NCBI RefSeq assembly: GCF_024599795.1
Contig: NZ_CP102246.1
Span: forward strand, 2,108,001 to 2,172,000
Length of the DNA stretch: 64,000 nucleotides
Direction: 5' to 3'
Origin: Enterobacter cloacae complex sp. R_G8
GTDB lineage: Bacteria > Pseudomonadota > Gammaproteobacteria > Enterobacterales > Enterobacteriaceae
Position numbers and translations under genes: made by a program. The notes beneath the pieces are model-generated. The model had not been told where the DNA came from. It saw only the letters and a list, made by a program, of their open reading frames with translations, and searched no databases. This document shows, one piece after another, positions 44,494 to 53,453 of this stretch. The first letter of the stretch is position 1, and each line of letters opens with the position of its first letter.

Positions 44494-45426
44494 TTATTGC
44501 ATTGAAGCCTGGATCTGATCCAACAGCTCAAAGCGGCGGCGGTATTCGGCCCGTTTCTTACTGGCAATCTCGTCCAGGGATTTACGTGCCATCTCTGGCG
44601 GCAGCTGCCAGCAGAAAGTTGAGCGTTTTTTGCCGTCCAGCGTTTCCCAAAACTCATCGTAGCTGGCGTGGAAATGGCGACCTTTGCTCAGGCGATAACG
44701 CAACGCGCGGAAAACATGCCCTTCATCACTGACGGCATAAATAGCGCGGATATTGGACTGCGCGACCAGCTGGAAAATGACTTCCATAAGAACGCGTTTT
44801 GGGAACAGGCCGTGGCAGGCGCGGGTGGCCTGTTTTATCACATCGCGACTGACGCCGCGGCGTGGCCCCTGAAGCCCACCGATCACCAGTACCCGTTGCC
44901 CCGCGCTGCGTGCAACGCTAAAAGTCAGGCTTGCGAGCAAGGTATTTTTGTCATCGCGCAGCCACAACGTGCTTTCACCTTCGCGCTCGGCTTTATGGGC
45001 AGAGGAGGCACTGACAGTATAGAGCACCTCATTTTTAGCCCTGAACTGCACCACAGGCTGCTCCAGAGGGCTGGTCAGCGCATGGGCGAGGGAAGAGTCT
45101 TTCAGACCATCGATCCAGTGGTAGTGGCTGACGATCGCGTCAGCACGGTCGCCGGCATTCAGACCGCGCATTAAATACTGGCGGTGGGTTTTACTGGGTA
45201 ACGTAATTTGCGAGGCCAACAGTCGGTCGAAATCATCCCGGCCAGAGAGTGCCTCCAGCATGCGTCGGGTAGAAGACCAGAACAAAAGCGAGCGTAACAG
45301 GAACTTCAGTCGATACTCACGCTTTTTCCAGATAGGGCCCGGAACGCATTTTCCGTTGACCAGGTCGGAAATAATATGTGTGCGATGTGGAAAAAGCACA
45401 TCGTTATGCAGGTGAGTATTGGACAC
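44494..45426 (-). CDS. VirK/YbjX-family (DUF535) protein
   Basis: This is a 310-residue protein of the DUF535 family, which includes E. coli YbjX, Salmonella VirK/SomA and Shigella VirK; members influence envelope functions and virulence, but no biochemical activity is established. Seen are YRLKFLLRSLLFW, LPSKTHRQYLMRGLNAGDRA, the conserved GGLQGPRRGVSRDVIKQAT, CHGLFPKRVLMEVIFQL and ALRYRLSKGRHFHASYDEFW. GTG 45426 is the start, with AGAGAGG 7 bases upstream. It lies in the islet between sdsR and pphA; E. coli K-12 has no such gene at this site. Base composition is nearer the core genome than that of the acyltransferase. Confidence 0.78.
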   Translation of the reverse strand: MSNTHLHNDVLFPHRTHIISDLVNGKCVPGPIWKKREYRLKFLLRSLLFWSSTRRMLEALSGRDDFDRLLASQITLPSKTHRQYLMRGLNAGDRADAIVSHYHWIDGLKDSSLAHALTSPLEQPVVQFRAKNEVLYTVSASSAHKAEREGESTLWLRDDKNTLLASLTFSVARSAGQRVLVIGGLQGPRRGVSRDVIKQATRACHGLFPKRVLMEVIFQLVAQSNIRAIYAVSDEGHVFRALRYRLSKGRHFHASYDEFWETLDGKKRSTFCWQLPPEMARKSLDEIASKKRAEYRRRFELLDQIQASMQ

Positions 45427-45593
45427 GTTGAAACCTCTCTTTTTATTTAGTGCTTATTCTAAAGGGCCAATAAAAAAGGATTAATAGTGCAAGGATCTTT
45501 ATTTCCGTTTGGTTTACTGTTTGTTTGGCTTTGTGATATCCGGCGCTGACATTGGCAATTTCTGATGCAGCTATACTTATTCAGGGAGGCCTT

Positions 45594-46238
45594 ATGTATC
45601 AGCGAATCGATGGTAGTAAGTGGCGTCACGTCTGGGTTGTGAGCGATATACACGGTTGCTATCAGTGGCTGTTGGACGAACTGAAACGCCGTCACTTTAA
45701 TCCTTATGAGGATTTGCTTATCTCCGTGGGGGATTTGATTGATCGTGGCCCAGATAGCGTTAAGTGCTTACAGCTCATCAATGAAAAATGGTTTCGTGCA
45801 GTACGGGGTAATCATGAACAAATGGCAGTCGACAGCCTGGATAATAATGATTTCGCCCTATGGACGCTCAATGGGGGGATCTGGTTTACGCGTCTTGATG
45901 ACCTCCAGCAACAGCAGGCAATGACATTATTCGAAGCATGCCGACAGTTGCCGCATATCATTGAGATCTCCTGCGCAAACGGTCTGAATGTGATCGCCCA
46001 TGCCGATTATCCGGCAGCGGAATATGTCTGGCAAAAACCGGTCGATGCCCGGCGGGTGCTATGGGATCGGGATCGGTTAATGGGATTTATGGCAGGCAGA
46101 GGGCAGGGGATTTGCGGTGCGGATCATTTCTGGTTCGGTCATACGCCCGTGGATAAGCGATATGATTTTCACAACCTGCACTACATTGATACCGGCGCGG
46201 TGTTTGACGGTTATTTCACGCTGGCGCAGCTGCAGTAA
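45594..46238 (+). CDS. pphA: Serine/threonine protein phosphatase PphA (PrpA)
   Basis: PphA is a PPP-family metallophosphatase linked in E. coli to protein-misfolding signalling and heat shock. The 214-residue product has all metal and phosphate motifs: VVSDIHGCY, VGDLIDRGPDS, VRGNHEQM, VIAHADYP and FWFGHTPVD. ATG 45594 follows AGGGAGG; the open frame upstream is rejected. E. coli PphA is 218 residues. PphB is a close paralogue, so the assignment rests on position between sdsR and yebV-rsmF. Confidence 0.88.
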   Translation: MYQRIDGSKWRHVWVVSDIHGCYQWLLDELKRRHFNPYEDLLISVGDLIDRGPDSVKCLQLINEKWFRAVRGNHEQMAVDSLDNNDFALWTLNGGIWFTRLDDLQQQQAMTLFEACRQLPHIIEISCANGLNVIAHADYPAAEYVWQKPVDARRVLWDRDRLMGFMAGRGQGICGADHFWFGHTPVDKRYDFHNLHYIDTGAVFDGYFTLAQLQ

Positions 46239-46243
46239 TAAAT

Positions 46244-46263
46244 AACCCGCCTTCGGGCGGGTT
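46244..46263. terminator. Terminator between pphA and yebV
   Basis: AACCCGCC / GGCGGGTT with a TTCG tetraloop, between converging genes. The T run is short. Confidence 0.75.
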
Positions 46264-46271
46264 CTCTCTGG

Positions 46272-46511
46272 TCAGGCAAGACGCATGACCCAGGCATCGG
46301 TTTTGCTATCGTAATGCTCGCGGTACAGGACTGAGTGTTCTCCATCAAGAATCGCCGGAACGCTGGTGTCGGCATCCCAGGCATCCAGTTGCATGCACAA
46401 ATCCGGATCGGATTTGCAGGGAATACTTAACGTTCGCTCGCCCTGGGCTTCGCCGCGCAACTCTGCATCGTCGATTTCAAAAGCGCCAATACGCACGCTG
46501 GTTTTCGTCAT
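46272..46511 (-). CDS. yebV: YebV, DUF1480 small protein
   Basis: YebV is a 79-residue conserved enterobacterial protein of unknown function (78 in E. coli). It begins MTKTSVRIGAFEIDDAELRG and contains IPCKSDPDLCMQLDAWDADT and the end AWVMRLA; it is acidic, with two cysteines. ATG 46511 matches the family start; a 26-codon upstream extension is rejected. It lies downstream of rsmF on the same strand, as in E. coli, where yebW comes next; yebW is not found here. Confidence 0.9.
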   Translation of the reverse strand: MTKTSVRIGAFEIDDAELRGEAQGERTLSIPCKSDPDLCMQLDAWDADTSVPAILDGEHSVLYREHYDSKTDAWVMRLA

Positions 46512-46616
46512 AATGCTCTCCGGGTGTGTTGTCAAAATCTGGTATGACCAGTTTGGCCATCCATTTTTGATAGTAGACAAGGAGAGCAAATTCGCCAGTA
46601 AAAAAGTGCGCTTTTT

Positions 46617-48059
46617 TTAGTCAGCGCGATCGTTACCGGTAAACAGGCGACCATCGCGCACCAGCTCGCGCGGATAGCTGTTTTTCAGGCGCGAACCCAC
46701 TTTCTTTGCCAGTCCCAGCGGGTATCCCTGGTACGTCACCACGACATCATCCTGAGAAGGGGGGGCTTCTGGGTACACATCGCGGCCCCGGTACCACTCT
46801 TCAGCTTCCTGATGCGTCAGCGCGAACGTATTTTCACTGCTGGCAAGCGCAATGACCGCCTCGTGCTGCCAGCGATACCCTTTGTTATGTACTTCCGCCA
46901 GGCGGATCCCGATTCGGGAAAAACGGACTTTGCCGATAAGCGGCTCAATGTTCGCCGGGAAAAGCCAAATCTCTTTATCACGCTGCCAGAGGTGGAGATC
47001 GTCGTTCCAGATCAGTCCGGCTTTGCGGGCCGCGGTGGTGACCTGTTCTGTTTCACGGCGTTTCAGCGGTGTGAAGGGGAAATTACCGACCTTAAATTTT
47101 GGTGCAGGCAGCGGGGTGATGGCGGCAGTTTTACGCAGACGGGCGACAAAAAAACCTTCGCAGTCATAAATCTGCGGGAAGACGTGGAGGAAACCTTCCG
47201 GGGTGATGGCGTCTTTGGCCGAGGCAAACAAATCATCCAGTGGCAGAAACTCAACCGCATTGGGGTATTGCGCTTGCAGCCACAGGCAGACGTCTTCGTT
47301 TTCATCACGGTTTAATGTGCAGGTGGAGTAAACCAGCGTGCCGCCCGGACGCAGGGCATGAAACGCGCTGTCAATCAGTTCGCGCTGCGTCGCGGCGATA
47401 TCGAGATTGCTTTCGACTGACCAGTTTTTTAAGGCATCGGGATCTTTGCGTACCACACCTTCACCGGAGCAGGGTGCATCCAGCAGAATGGCGTCAAATG
47501 TTTCCGGCAAGGCGGCGCCAAACACGCGACCGTCGAAATGTGTCAGAGCGACGTTCTGAATGCCGCAGCGGCTGATGTTGGCATGCAGTACCTTGACGCG
47601 GCTGGCTGAAAACTCATTGGCAAGAATGGCCCCGCGGTTAGCCATGCGGGCGGCAATCTGCGTGGTTTTTGAGCCGGGGGCGGCAGCGACATCCATGACC
47701 CGTTCAGGGGCGTTGCCATCGGCAAACAGCGCAGCAACCGGCAGCATTGAGCTGGCTTCCTGAATATAAAACAGGCCGCTCAAATGCTCGGCGGTACTGC
47801 CCAGCGGCAGTGATGCTTCGTCCTCCCGTTCGATCCAGAAACCCTCTTCACACCACGGCACCGGCATAAGCTGCCAGTTGTAGGGGGATACCAGCGTAAG
47901 GAAATCGGCGACGCTGATTTTCAGCGTGTTGACGCGAATACTTCGGCGTAACGGTCGCTGACAGGCGGCGATAAAATCATCTAACGAGAGGTGAGAAGGA
48001 AGCGCCTCGCGCATCTGCGCCAGGAATTGTTCAGGAAGATATACGGAGTTTTGAGCCAC
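46617..48059 (-). CDS. rsmF: 16S rRNA m5C1407 methyltransferase RsmF
   Basis: RsmF methylates cytosine 1407 of 16S rRNA. The product of about 480 residues has the NOL1/NOP2/Sun core: SAM-binding [35 protein letters not shown], and the two cysteines in [15 protein letters not shown] (general role) and [12 protein letters not shown] (nucleophile). A C-terminal RNA-binding (PUA-like) region follows. I chose GTG 48059, which aligns with the E. coli start; GTG 48065 would add two residues. Neither has a strong ribosome site. It follows letB on the minus strand after 76 bases. Confidence 0.95.
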   Translation of the reverse strand: MAQNSVYLPEQFLAQMREALPSHLSLDDFIAACQRPLRRSIRVNTLKISVADFLTLVSPYNWQLMPVPWCEEGFWIEREDEASLPLGSTAEHLSGLFYIQEASSMLPVAALFADGNAPERVMDVAAAPGSKTTQIAARMANRGAILANEFSASRVKVLHANISRCGIQNVALTHFDGRVFGAALPETFDAILLDAPCSGEGVVRKDPDALKNWSVESNLDIAATQRELIDSAFHALRPGGTLVYSTCTLNRDENEDVCLWLQAQYPNAVEFLPLDDLFASAKDAITPEGFLHVFPQIYDCEGFFVARLRKTAAITPLPAPKFKVGNFPFTPLKRRETEQVTTAARKAGLIWNDDLHLWQRDKEIWLFPANIEPLIGKVRFSRIGIRLAEVHNKGYRWQHEAVIALASSENTFALTHQEAEEWYRGRDVYPEAPPSQDDVVVTYQGYPLGLAKKVGSRLKNSYPRELVRDGRLFTGNDRAD

Positions 48060-48135
48060 GGGCACACCACAGGGAAAAGTTCAGGTGCGCAGTGTAACAT
48101 AAAGGCTCCGGCGCGTTGACACCGGAGCCCTGAGA

Positions 48136-50769
48136 TTAACGCGGCAGGGCGGTTCCCCACTCGCGCCATTCTTTAGGTTCGCTTTCGAGCAGCAGGAAGT
48201 GTTTACCCGGCTGTGCTTTTGGCGCCAGCGGTGTACCCGGCGGCGTGGCAAAAGCAATACCACCGCGAATAAACTGGTTGAAGGTGCCGGTTTTCACCAC
48301 GCCACCCGTCAGGCCGAAGTCCAGCGAATAGCCGGAGGCCAGCCAGAACACCGAGTTATTCCGCACCAGATGCTGGTAACGATCGCTGATGCGTAACGCC
48401 ACCATCACGCGGTCGGAGAGGGTCCCGAGCGTCAGGCCGGTCACCGTTCCCACTTCAATACCTCGGAACAGGACTGGCGTGCCGATGCTAAGCGAGCCAG
48501 CTTCCGGTACCTCCACCACTATGCTCAGACCATCAAGATAGCGCGAGTCGGTGATGGTAGCTTCCTGCAACTCAAAATCACGACGCGCGTTGCCACGACC
48601 GGGTTCGACGTTGATATACGGCTGCAGGATGGTGTCGAGATGCTCAACGCCTGCGGCCGAGATCTGCGGCGTTACAACCGAGAAACGCGAGCCTGTCCGG
48701 GCGAACGTCTGAACGTATTCGGGATAAAGCACCGCGGTGGCCTGCACTTCGTTACGTGCGGTGATCAGCGTCAGCTTCTGGATCTGTCCGATATCAATGC
48801 CCAGGTAGCGGATGGGCATTCCTTCCGCCAGCTTCCCGGCGTCGAAGGCATGCAGAGTAATTTGCCCGCCAACCGCACGTGCAGCGGTTTCTGACGGGAA
48901 GAGGATGCGCTTGTCACCCTTGCGCATATTGCCGCCTGCGCCGGGCAGATTATCGAAGCTAATCGCCCCGCGCAGCGCGCGGGAGAGCGGGGAGGCCTGC
49001 ACGGTCAACCCGCTGCCGTTAAGCTGAACCTTTGCTCCACCTTCGGCCCAGAAGACGCTGTTTGGCGTAAGCAACTTGCGATATTCCGGCTTGATGTGCA
49101 GTTCGATATCAAAGGCGTCTGCATGTGGGCGAACGGTGATCACTTCACCAACCTCAAACTTGCGATACAGCACGACCGAGCCTGCCTGTACGTCCGGCAG
49201 CGTCTCCGCACTCAACGTCAGCGTGGTGGTCGGCAGATCGCTCAGGCTGTTTTCAATGGCTTTATCCAGATTGGCATACAGCGGATAACTGTCACGAACA
49301 GGGCCTTTATTGCCAGGCAGGATGCGGATCCCGCCGTTCACCCACTCGCTGGCACTGGCGCCGAGAAATTCTACGCCGTCCAGCCCGACCTTGACGTCAA
49401 CGCGGCTGTTAACCACGAATTTGCTGTCGCCATGCACCAGGTTGCTGTATTGCGGATCGATTGCGACGGAGAAGCTCACCCCGTTTTCCGACAGCGTACG
49501 CTCCAGCACCTGACCGACCTGCACGCCGTGTAAGATCAGCGGCTGACCGGCTTCAATACCGTAGCTTTCCGGCGCATTCAGCGTAATGGTCACCACGCCG
49601 GGTTTTTGCAGCAGGGCTTTATCCGCCGGGGCAACCACAAAGGTGTTGCTGGGCTGGCCTTCGCCGGGGATCAACTCGAAGGTACTGCCTGTCAGGAGGC
49701 TGCTGATGCTGGCATCACTCAGAGACAGTTTCGGGCTGCGCATTTCAATACGCGTTTTCTCGCGCAGAAGATCCACTACGCTTGGGTCAACCGTCATCTC
49801 CCCGGTTACGGAACCGCCCGGATTGAGCGTCATTTTGGTGAGCTGACCGACCTCCAGCCCCTGATACATCAGCGGCGTAGAACCGGCTTTTAACCCTTTG
49901 GCATCAGGCAGAGCAAGTTTGACGATCACCCCACGCTGGCTATGCGCCAGGTCGGCATACAATCCGAACGTGTCATCTGCGGTGGCAGGGCTGGAATTTT
50001 CCGGGGAGTCAAAGGCAATCGCGCCATTGACCAGCGCCGCCAGGCTTTCAAGCTTCACTTTCGCACCGCTGAGGCTTACGTCAGCATCCACGCCCGACAC
50101 ATTCCAGAAACGGCTGCCTTTTTTCACCAGATTGGTAAAGCGACGCTCGATTAACACATCGATGGTCACGCCCTGCTTGTTGGGGTTGATGGCGTAATCA
50201 TAAACCCGGCCCACCGGGATTTTACGGAAGTACACCAGCGAGCCGCTGTTCAGTGACCCTAAATCGGGTGCCTGCAGGTGGATCATCAGATCCCCGTTAT
50301 TGAGGCGGTATTTCGGCTGTGTATCAAGCGCAACAAAGTGATCCTGCGGTTCACCTTTACCCGGCATCATGCCGATATAGTTCCCGCCAACCAGCGCATC
50401 CAGCCCGGACACCCCGGCCAGAGAGGCCTTCGGCGTGACCAGCCAGAACTGCGTTTCGCTGCGCAGCGCGTCCTGCATATCGGATTTGATGCTGGCCCGT
50501 ACCTGAATTTTATTCAGCCCTTTTCCAAGGGAGATATCCTGCACGGTACCCACTTCCACCCCCTGGAAACGCACGGGGGTACGTCCGGCCACAATGCCGT
50601 CGGCGGACTGGAAATCAATGGTGATGGTGCTTCCGCGATCTTCATAGCTCGTCCAGATAAGCCAGCCTGCAATCATCAGGGCGATGACAGGCAGCAACCA
50701 GAATGGCGAAATGCGGCGTTTTGTTTTAATTCTCGCTTCAGTCGGCGAAGCGGGGGTTTCCTGACTCAT
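48136..50769 (-). CDS. letB: LetB (YebT), seven-domain MCE lipid-transport tunnel
   Basis: LetB forms a hexameric tunnel across the periplasm for lipid transport between inner and outer membranes. The 877-residue product, the E. coli length, has one N-terminal membrane anchor ([20 protein letters not shown]) and seven tandem MCE domains; repeated cores such as [70 protein letters not shown] and [14 protein letters not shown] are visible. ATG 50769 lies 32 bases inside the end of letA. Confidence 0.97.
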   Translation of the reverse strand: MSQETPASPTEARIKTKRRISPFWLLPVIALMIAGWLIWTSYEDRGSTITIDFQSADGIVAGRTPVRFQGVEVGTVQDISLGKGLNKIQVRASIKSDMQDALRSETQFWLVTPKASLAGVSGLDALVGGNYIGMMPGKGEPQDHFVALDTQPKYRLNNGDLMIHLQAPDLGSLNSGSLVYFRKIPVGRVYDYAINPNKQGVTIDVLIERRFTNLVKKGSRFWNVSGVDADVSLSGAKVKLESLAALVNGAIAFDSPENSSPATADDTFGLYADLAHSQRGVIVKLALPDAKGLKAGSTPLMYQGLEVGQLTKMTLNPGGSVTGEMTVDPSVVDLLREKTRIEMRSPKLSLSDASISSLLTGSTFELIPGEGQPSNTFVVAPADKALLQKPGVVTITLNAPESYGIEAGQPLILHGVQVGQVLERTLSENGVSFSVAIDPQYSNLVHGDSKFVVNSRVDVKVGLDGVEFLGASASEWVNGGIRILPGNKGPVRDSYPLYANLDKAIENSLSDLPTTTLTLSAETLPDVQAGSVVLYRKFEVGEVITVRPHADAFDIELHIKPEYRKLLTPNSVFWAEGGAKVQLNGSGLTVQASPLSRALRGAISFDNLPGAGGNMRKGDKRILFPSETAARAVGGQITLHAFDAGKLAEGMPIRYLGIDIGQIQKLTLITARNEVQATAVLYPEYVQTFARTGSRFSVVTPQISAAGVEHLDTILQPYINVEPGRGNARRDFELQEATITDSRYLDGLSIVVEVPEAGSLSIGTPVLFRGIEVGTVTGLTLGTLSDRVMVALRISDRYQHLVRNNSVFWLASGYSLDFGLTGGVVKTGTFNQFIRGGIAFATPPGTPLAPKAQPGKHFLLLESEPKEWREWGTALPR

Positions 50770-52021
50770 GTGCATCCCAAAGTAAGCGGCTATCCAGCCA
50801 TTCCACAGCAAGAATAGTCAATATCACCGCAGAGCCGAAATAAAAAGCTGCGGGTCCCATTGTAAAAGCAAGTAGCTGGTCGCGGTTAATCAGCGACATC
50901 ATCAACGAAATCACGAACAGATCCAACATCGACCAGCGGCCAATCCAGGTGACAAAGCGCAGGAGCAGGATACGGGTACGTAACCCTTGCTCACATTTAA
51001 AGTGAATGCTGATAAGCAGGGTAAACATCACCACCACTTTGGTAAACGGCACCAGAATACTGGCGATAAACACAATTGCCGCCACCCCTACATTGCTGTG
51101 CGCAAGAGAGATAATGCCGGAGAGGATGGTATCTTCCTGGCGTGCACCATTCACGTAAATAATGGAAATCGGCAACATATTGGCAGGGATCAGGAATACC
51201 AAAGAGGCAATCAGTGCGGCCCAGCACTTTTGCAGGCTGTTGTTGCGCCGCAGCCTCAAAGGAATATGGCAACGTGGACAGCGGCCGCGCGCGTCAGGCA
51301 GCCCGGTGTAGTGGCAACCCAGACAGACCCGGAGGTTTTCATCCGGGCGTGTGGCAGGGCGCTGAGGGTAAAAACGTTCCCAGAGTTGCTCAACGTTCAG
51401 ATGGATTAACGTCAGGATACTGAGCAACACCAGACAGATAAATGCAAAGAGTCCGACGCCTGGCTGCAGAAACGCGTAGTCCTGTACTTTGATTGACGCC
51501 ACGCCGACACCCACAAGATAGATATCCAGCATGACCCACTCTTTGAGTTTATCCAGCATCAGCAACACCGGTCGCAGGTTCATCCCCAGAATATTGCCGA
51601 GCCACAGATAGGCAATCGCCGCGACCAGGACCAGCGGCGCGCCAACGGTGCAAAAAAGCACCATGGCTGCGGTCACCGGATCGCCCTGGCGCGTCATTTG
51701 CCAGATCCCCTGCAGCACGTTGGCATCAATACGCACGCCGAGCAGGTAGAGCTTCAATAGCGGCTCGCTCCAGGCAAAGGGCATCAACAGCAGCATGGTG
51801 ACTGCCATGGCGGCGAGGCGGGTTAATGACCAGTCGCGCCCGTCACGAATTTTGGCATCGCAGCGGGGACAAAAGGCGCTTTGATGCGATTTCATCTTCG
51901 GCAACATAAAAAGCGTATCGCACTGGGGGCAACGCTGATAATGTGCACGAGGCAAAGCTTCGCTTACCGTATGGACAGTTATCTTTTTTGTCGGCGTGAT
52001 TTTGGTTGTTTTTAAGGCCAT
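50738..52021 (-). CDS. letA: LetA (YebS), inner-membrane partner of LetB
   Basis: LetA is a PqiA-family integral membrane protein thought to load lipids onto LetB. The 427-residue product (E. coli 427) has two zinc-ribbon-like pairs, [16 protein letters not shown] and [17 protein letters not shown], and two sets of about four hydrophobic segments. letB starts within its last codons (32-base overlap), giving translational coupling. It is divergent from msrC. Confidence 0.95.
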   Translation of the reverse strand: MALKTTKITPTKKITVHTVSEALPRAHYQRCPQCDTLFMLPKMKSHQSAFCPRCDAKIRDGRDWSLTRLAAMAVTMLLLMPFAWSEPLLKLYLLGVRIDANVLQGIWQMTRQGDPVTAAMVLFCTVGAPLVLVAAIAYLWLGNILGMNLRPVLLMLDKLKEWVMLDIYLVGVGVASIKVQDYAFLQPGVGLFAFICLVLLSILTLIHLNVEQLWERFYPQRPATRPDENLRVCLGCHYTGLPDARGRCPRCHIPLRLRRNNSLQKCWAALIASLVFLIPANMLPISIIYVNGARQEDTILSGIISLAHSNVGVAAIVFIASILVPFTKVVVMFTLLISIHFKCEQGLRTRILLLRFVTWIGRWSMLDLFVISLMMSLINRDQLLAFTMGPAAFYFGSAVILTILAVEWLDSRLLWDAHESGNPRFAD

Positions 52022-52153
52022 CGGTTGCGCACAAATAAGTATTGTTGAACGTTATATTAACTCATGAACGGATTCATCTTGAGCATGAGCGCATTTAATG
52101 CTTATTTTAATAGGCTATGCGGTAATTTTGTAAGACAACTAAGTGATTGAAGA

Positions 52154-52651
52154 ATGAACAAAACAGAATTCTACGCGGATCTGAACCGCGATTTTAAGGC
52201 ATTGATGGCGGGTGAGACCAGCTTCTTAGCCACTCTGGCAAATACAAGTGCATTACTCTTTGAACGTCTGACCGAGGTAAACTGGGCCGGTTTTTACCTT
52301 CTTGAAGGCGAAACGCTGGTGCTGGGGCCTTTCCAGGGGAAACTCGCCTGCGTGCGTATCCCTGTGGGACGCGGCGTATGCGGAACGGCTGTCGCCAAAA
52401 ATGCGGTGCAGCGTGTAGAGGACGTTCACGCGTTTGACGGTCACATCGCCTGCGATGCCGCCAGTAATTCTGAAATCGTGCTGCCGCTGGTGGTAAAAAA
52501 TCAGATTATTGGCGTTCTGGACATCGACAGTACGGCCTTCAGTCGCTTTACAATCGAGGACGAACAGGGGCTGCGCGAGCTGGTGGCGAATCTGGAAAAC
52601 GTTCTTGCAGCAACCGATTATCAAAAATTCTTTGCGAGCGTCGCAGGATAA
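52154..52651 (+). CDS. msrC: Free methionine-(R)-sulfoxide reductase MsrC
   Basis: MsrC reduces free L-methionine-(R)-sulfoxide. The 165-residue GAF-domain protein matches E. coli in length and has the three functional cysteines in ACVRIPVGRGVCGTA and HIACDAASNSE. WAGFYLLEG and LPLVVKNQIIGVLDIDS are typical of the family. ATG 52154 has a weak ribosome site. Neighbours letA (divergent) and proQ match E. coli order. Confidence 0.96.
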   Translation: MNKTEFYADLNRDFKALMAGETSFLATLANTSALLFERLTEVNWAGFYLLEGETLVLGPFQGKLACVRIPVGRGVCGTAVAKNAVQRVEDVHAFDGHIACDAASNSEIVLPLVVKNQIIGVLDIDSTAFSRFTIEDEQGLRELVANLENVLAATDYQKFFASVAG

Positions 52652-52679
52652 TCAACGGATAACGTAGCATTTACTGATA

Positions 52680-52697
52680 GCGTCATTATAATGACGC
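52680..52697. promoter_or_regulatory. 18-base perfect palindrome with embedded -10 upstream of proQ
   Basis: GCGTCATTATAATGACGC is a perfect palindrome containing TATAAT (52687-52692). It may be the proQ promoter -10 region and/or a protein-binding site. No good -35 is seen at 16-18 bases upstream. Confidence 0.5.
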
Positions 52698-52747
52698 CTG
52701 TTCATGCCTGCGCTTGTTGGCAACGTCCGTTGTAATCAGGAAATTTC

Positions 52748-53434
52748 ATGGAAAATCAACCTAAGTTGAATAGCAGTAAAGAAGTTATCGCATTTCTGGC
52801 CGAGCGTTTCCCACAGTGCTTCAGCGCTGAAGGCGAAGCTCGTCCCCTGAAAGTCGGTATTTTTCAGGATCTGGTGGCACGCGTTGAGGGGGAAATGAAC
52901 CTCAGCAAAACTCAGCTGCGCTCCGCCTTACGTCTTTATACTTCGAGCTGGCGTTACCTGTACGGTATCAAACCGGGCGCGACCCGTGTGGATCTTGACG
53001 GCAACCCATGTGGTGAGCTGGACGAGCAGCACGTAGAGCACGCGCGTAAGCAGCTAGAAGAAGCCAAAGCACGCGTTCAGGCACAACGTGCAGAACAGCA
53101 GGCGAAAAAACGCGAAGCCGCTGCGGCAAACGGCCAGGAAGAAGCGCCTCGTCGTGAACGTAAGCCGCGTCCTGCACCGCGTCGCAACGAAAATAACGAT
53201 CGCAAACCGCGTGCTGACAAACCAGCAGCTAAAGCCCCTCGCGCACCTCGTGAAGAGCAGCGCCACACTCCGGTTTCAGACATCAACGCCCTGAGCGTGG
53301 GTCAGGCACTGAAGGTAAAAGCGGGTAACAATGCAATGGACGCCACCGTACTGGAAATCACCAAAGATGGCGTTCGTGTACAGCTGACTTCTGGTATGTC
53401 AATGATTGTACGCGCAGAACACTTGTTGTTCTGA
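52748..53434 (+). CDS. proQ: RNA chaperone ProQ
   Basis: ProQ binds many small RNAs and mRNA 3' ends; SdsR, encoded in this window, is among its partners. The 228-residue product has an N-terminal FinO-type domain ([34 protein letters not shown]), a basic linker rich in Arg, Ala, Pro and Lys (about residues 105-180) and a C-terminal Tudor-like domain ([20 protein letters not shown]). E. coli ProQ is 232 residues. prc starts 19 bases after the stop, so they are co-transcribed as in E. coli. Confidence 0.97.
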   Translation: MENQPKLNSSKEVIAFLAERFPQCFSAEGEARPLKVGIFQDLVARVEGEMNLSKTQLRSALRLYTSSWRYLYGIKPGATRVDLDGNPCGELDEQHVEHARKQLEEAKARVQAQRAEQQAKKREAAAANGQEEAPRRERKPRPAPRRNENNDRKPRADKPAAKAPRAPREEQRHTPVSDINALSVGQALKVKAGNNAMDATVLEITKDGVRVQLTSGMSMIVRAEHLLF

Positions 53435-53453
53435 AACGGAGGCCAAGCCTGGC

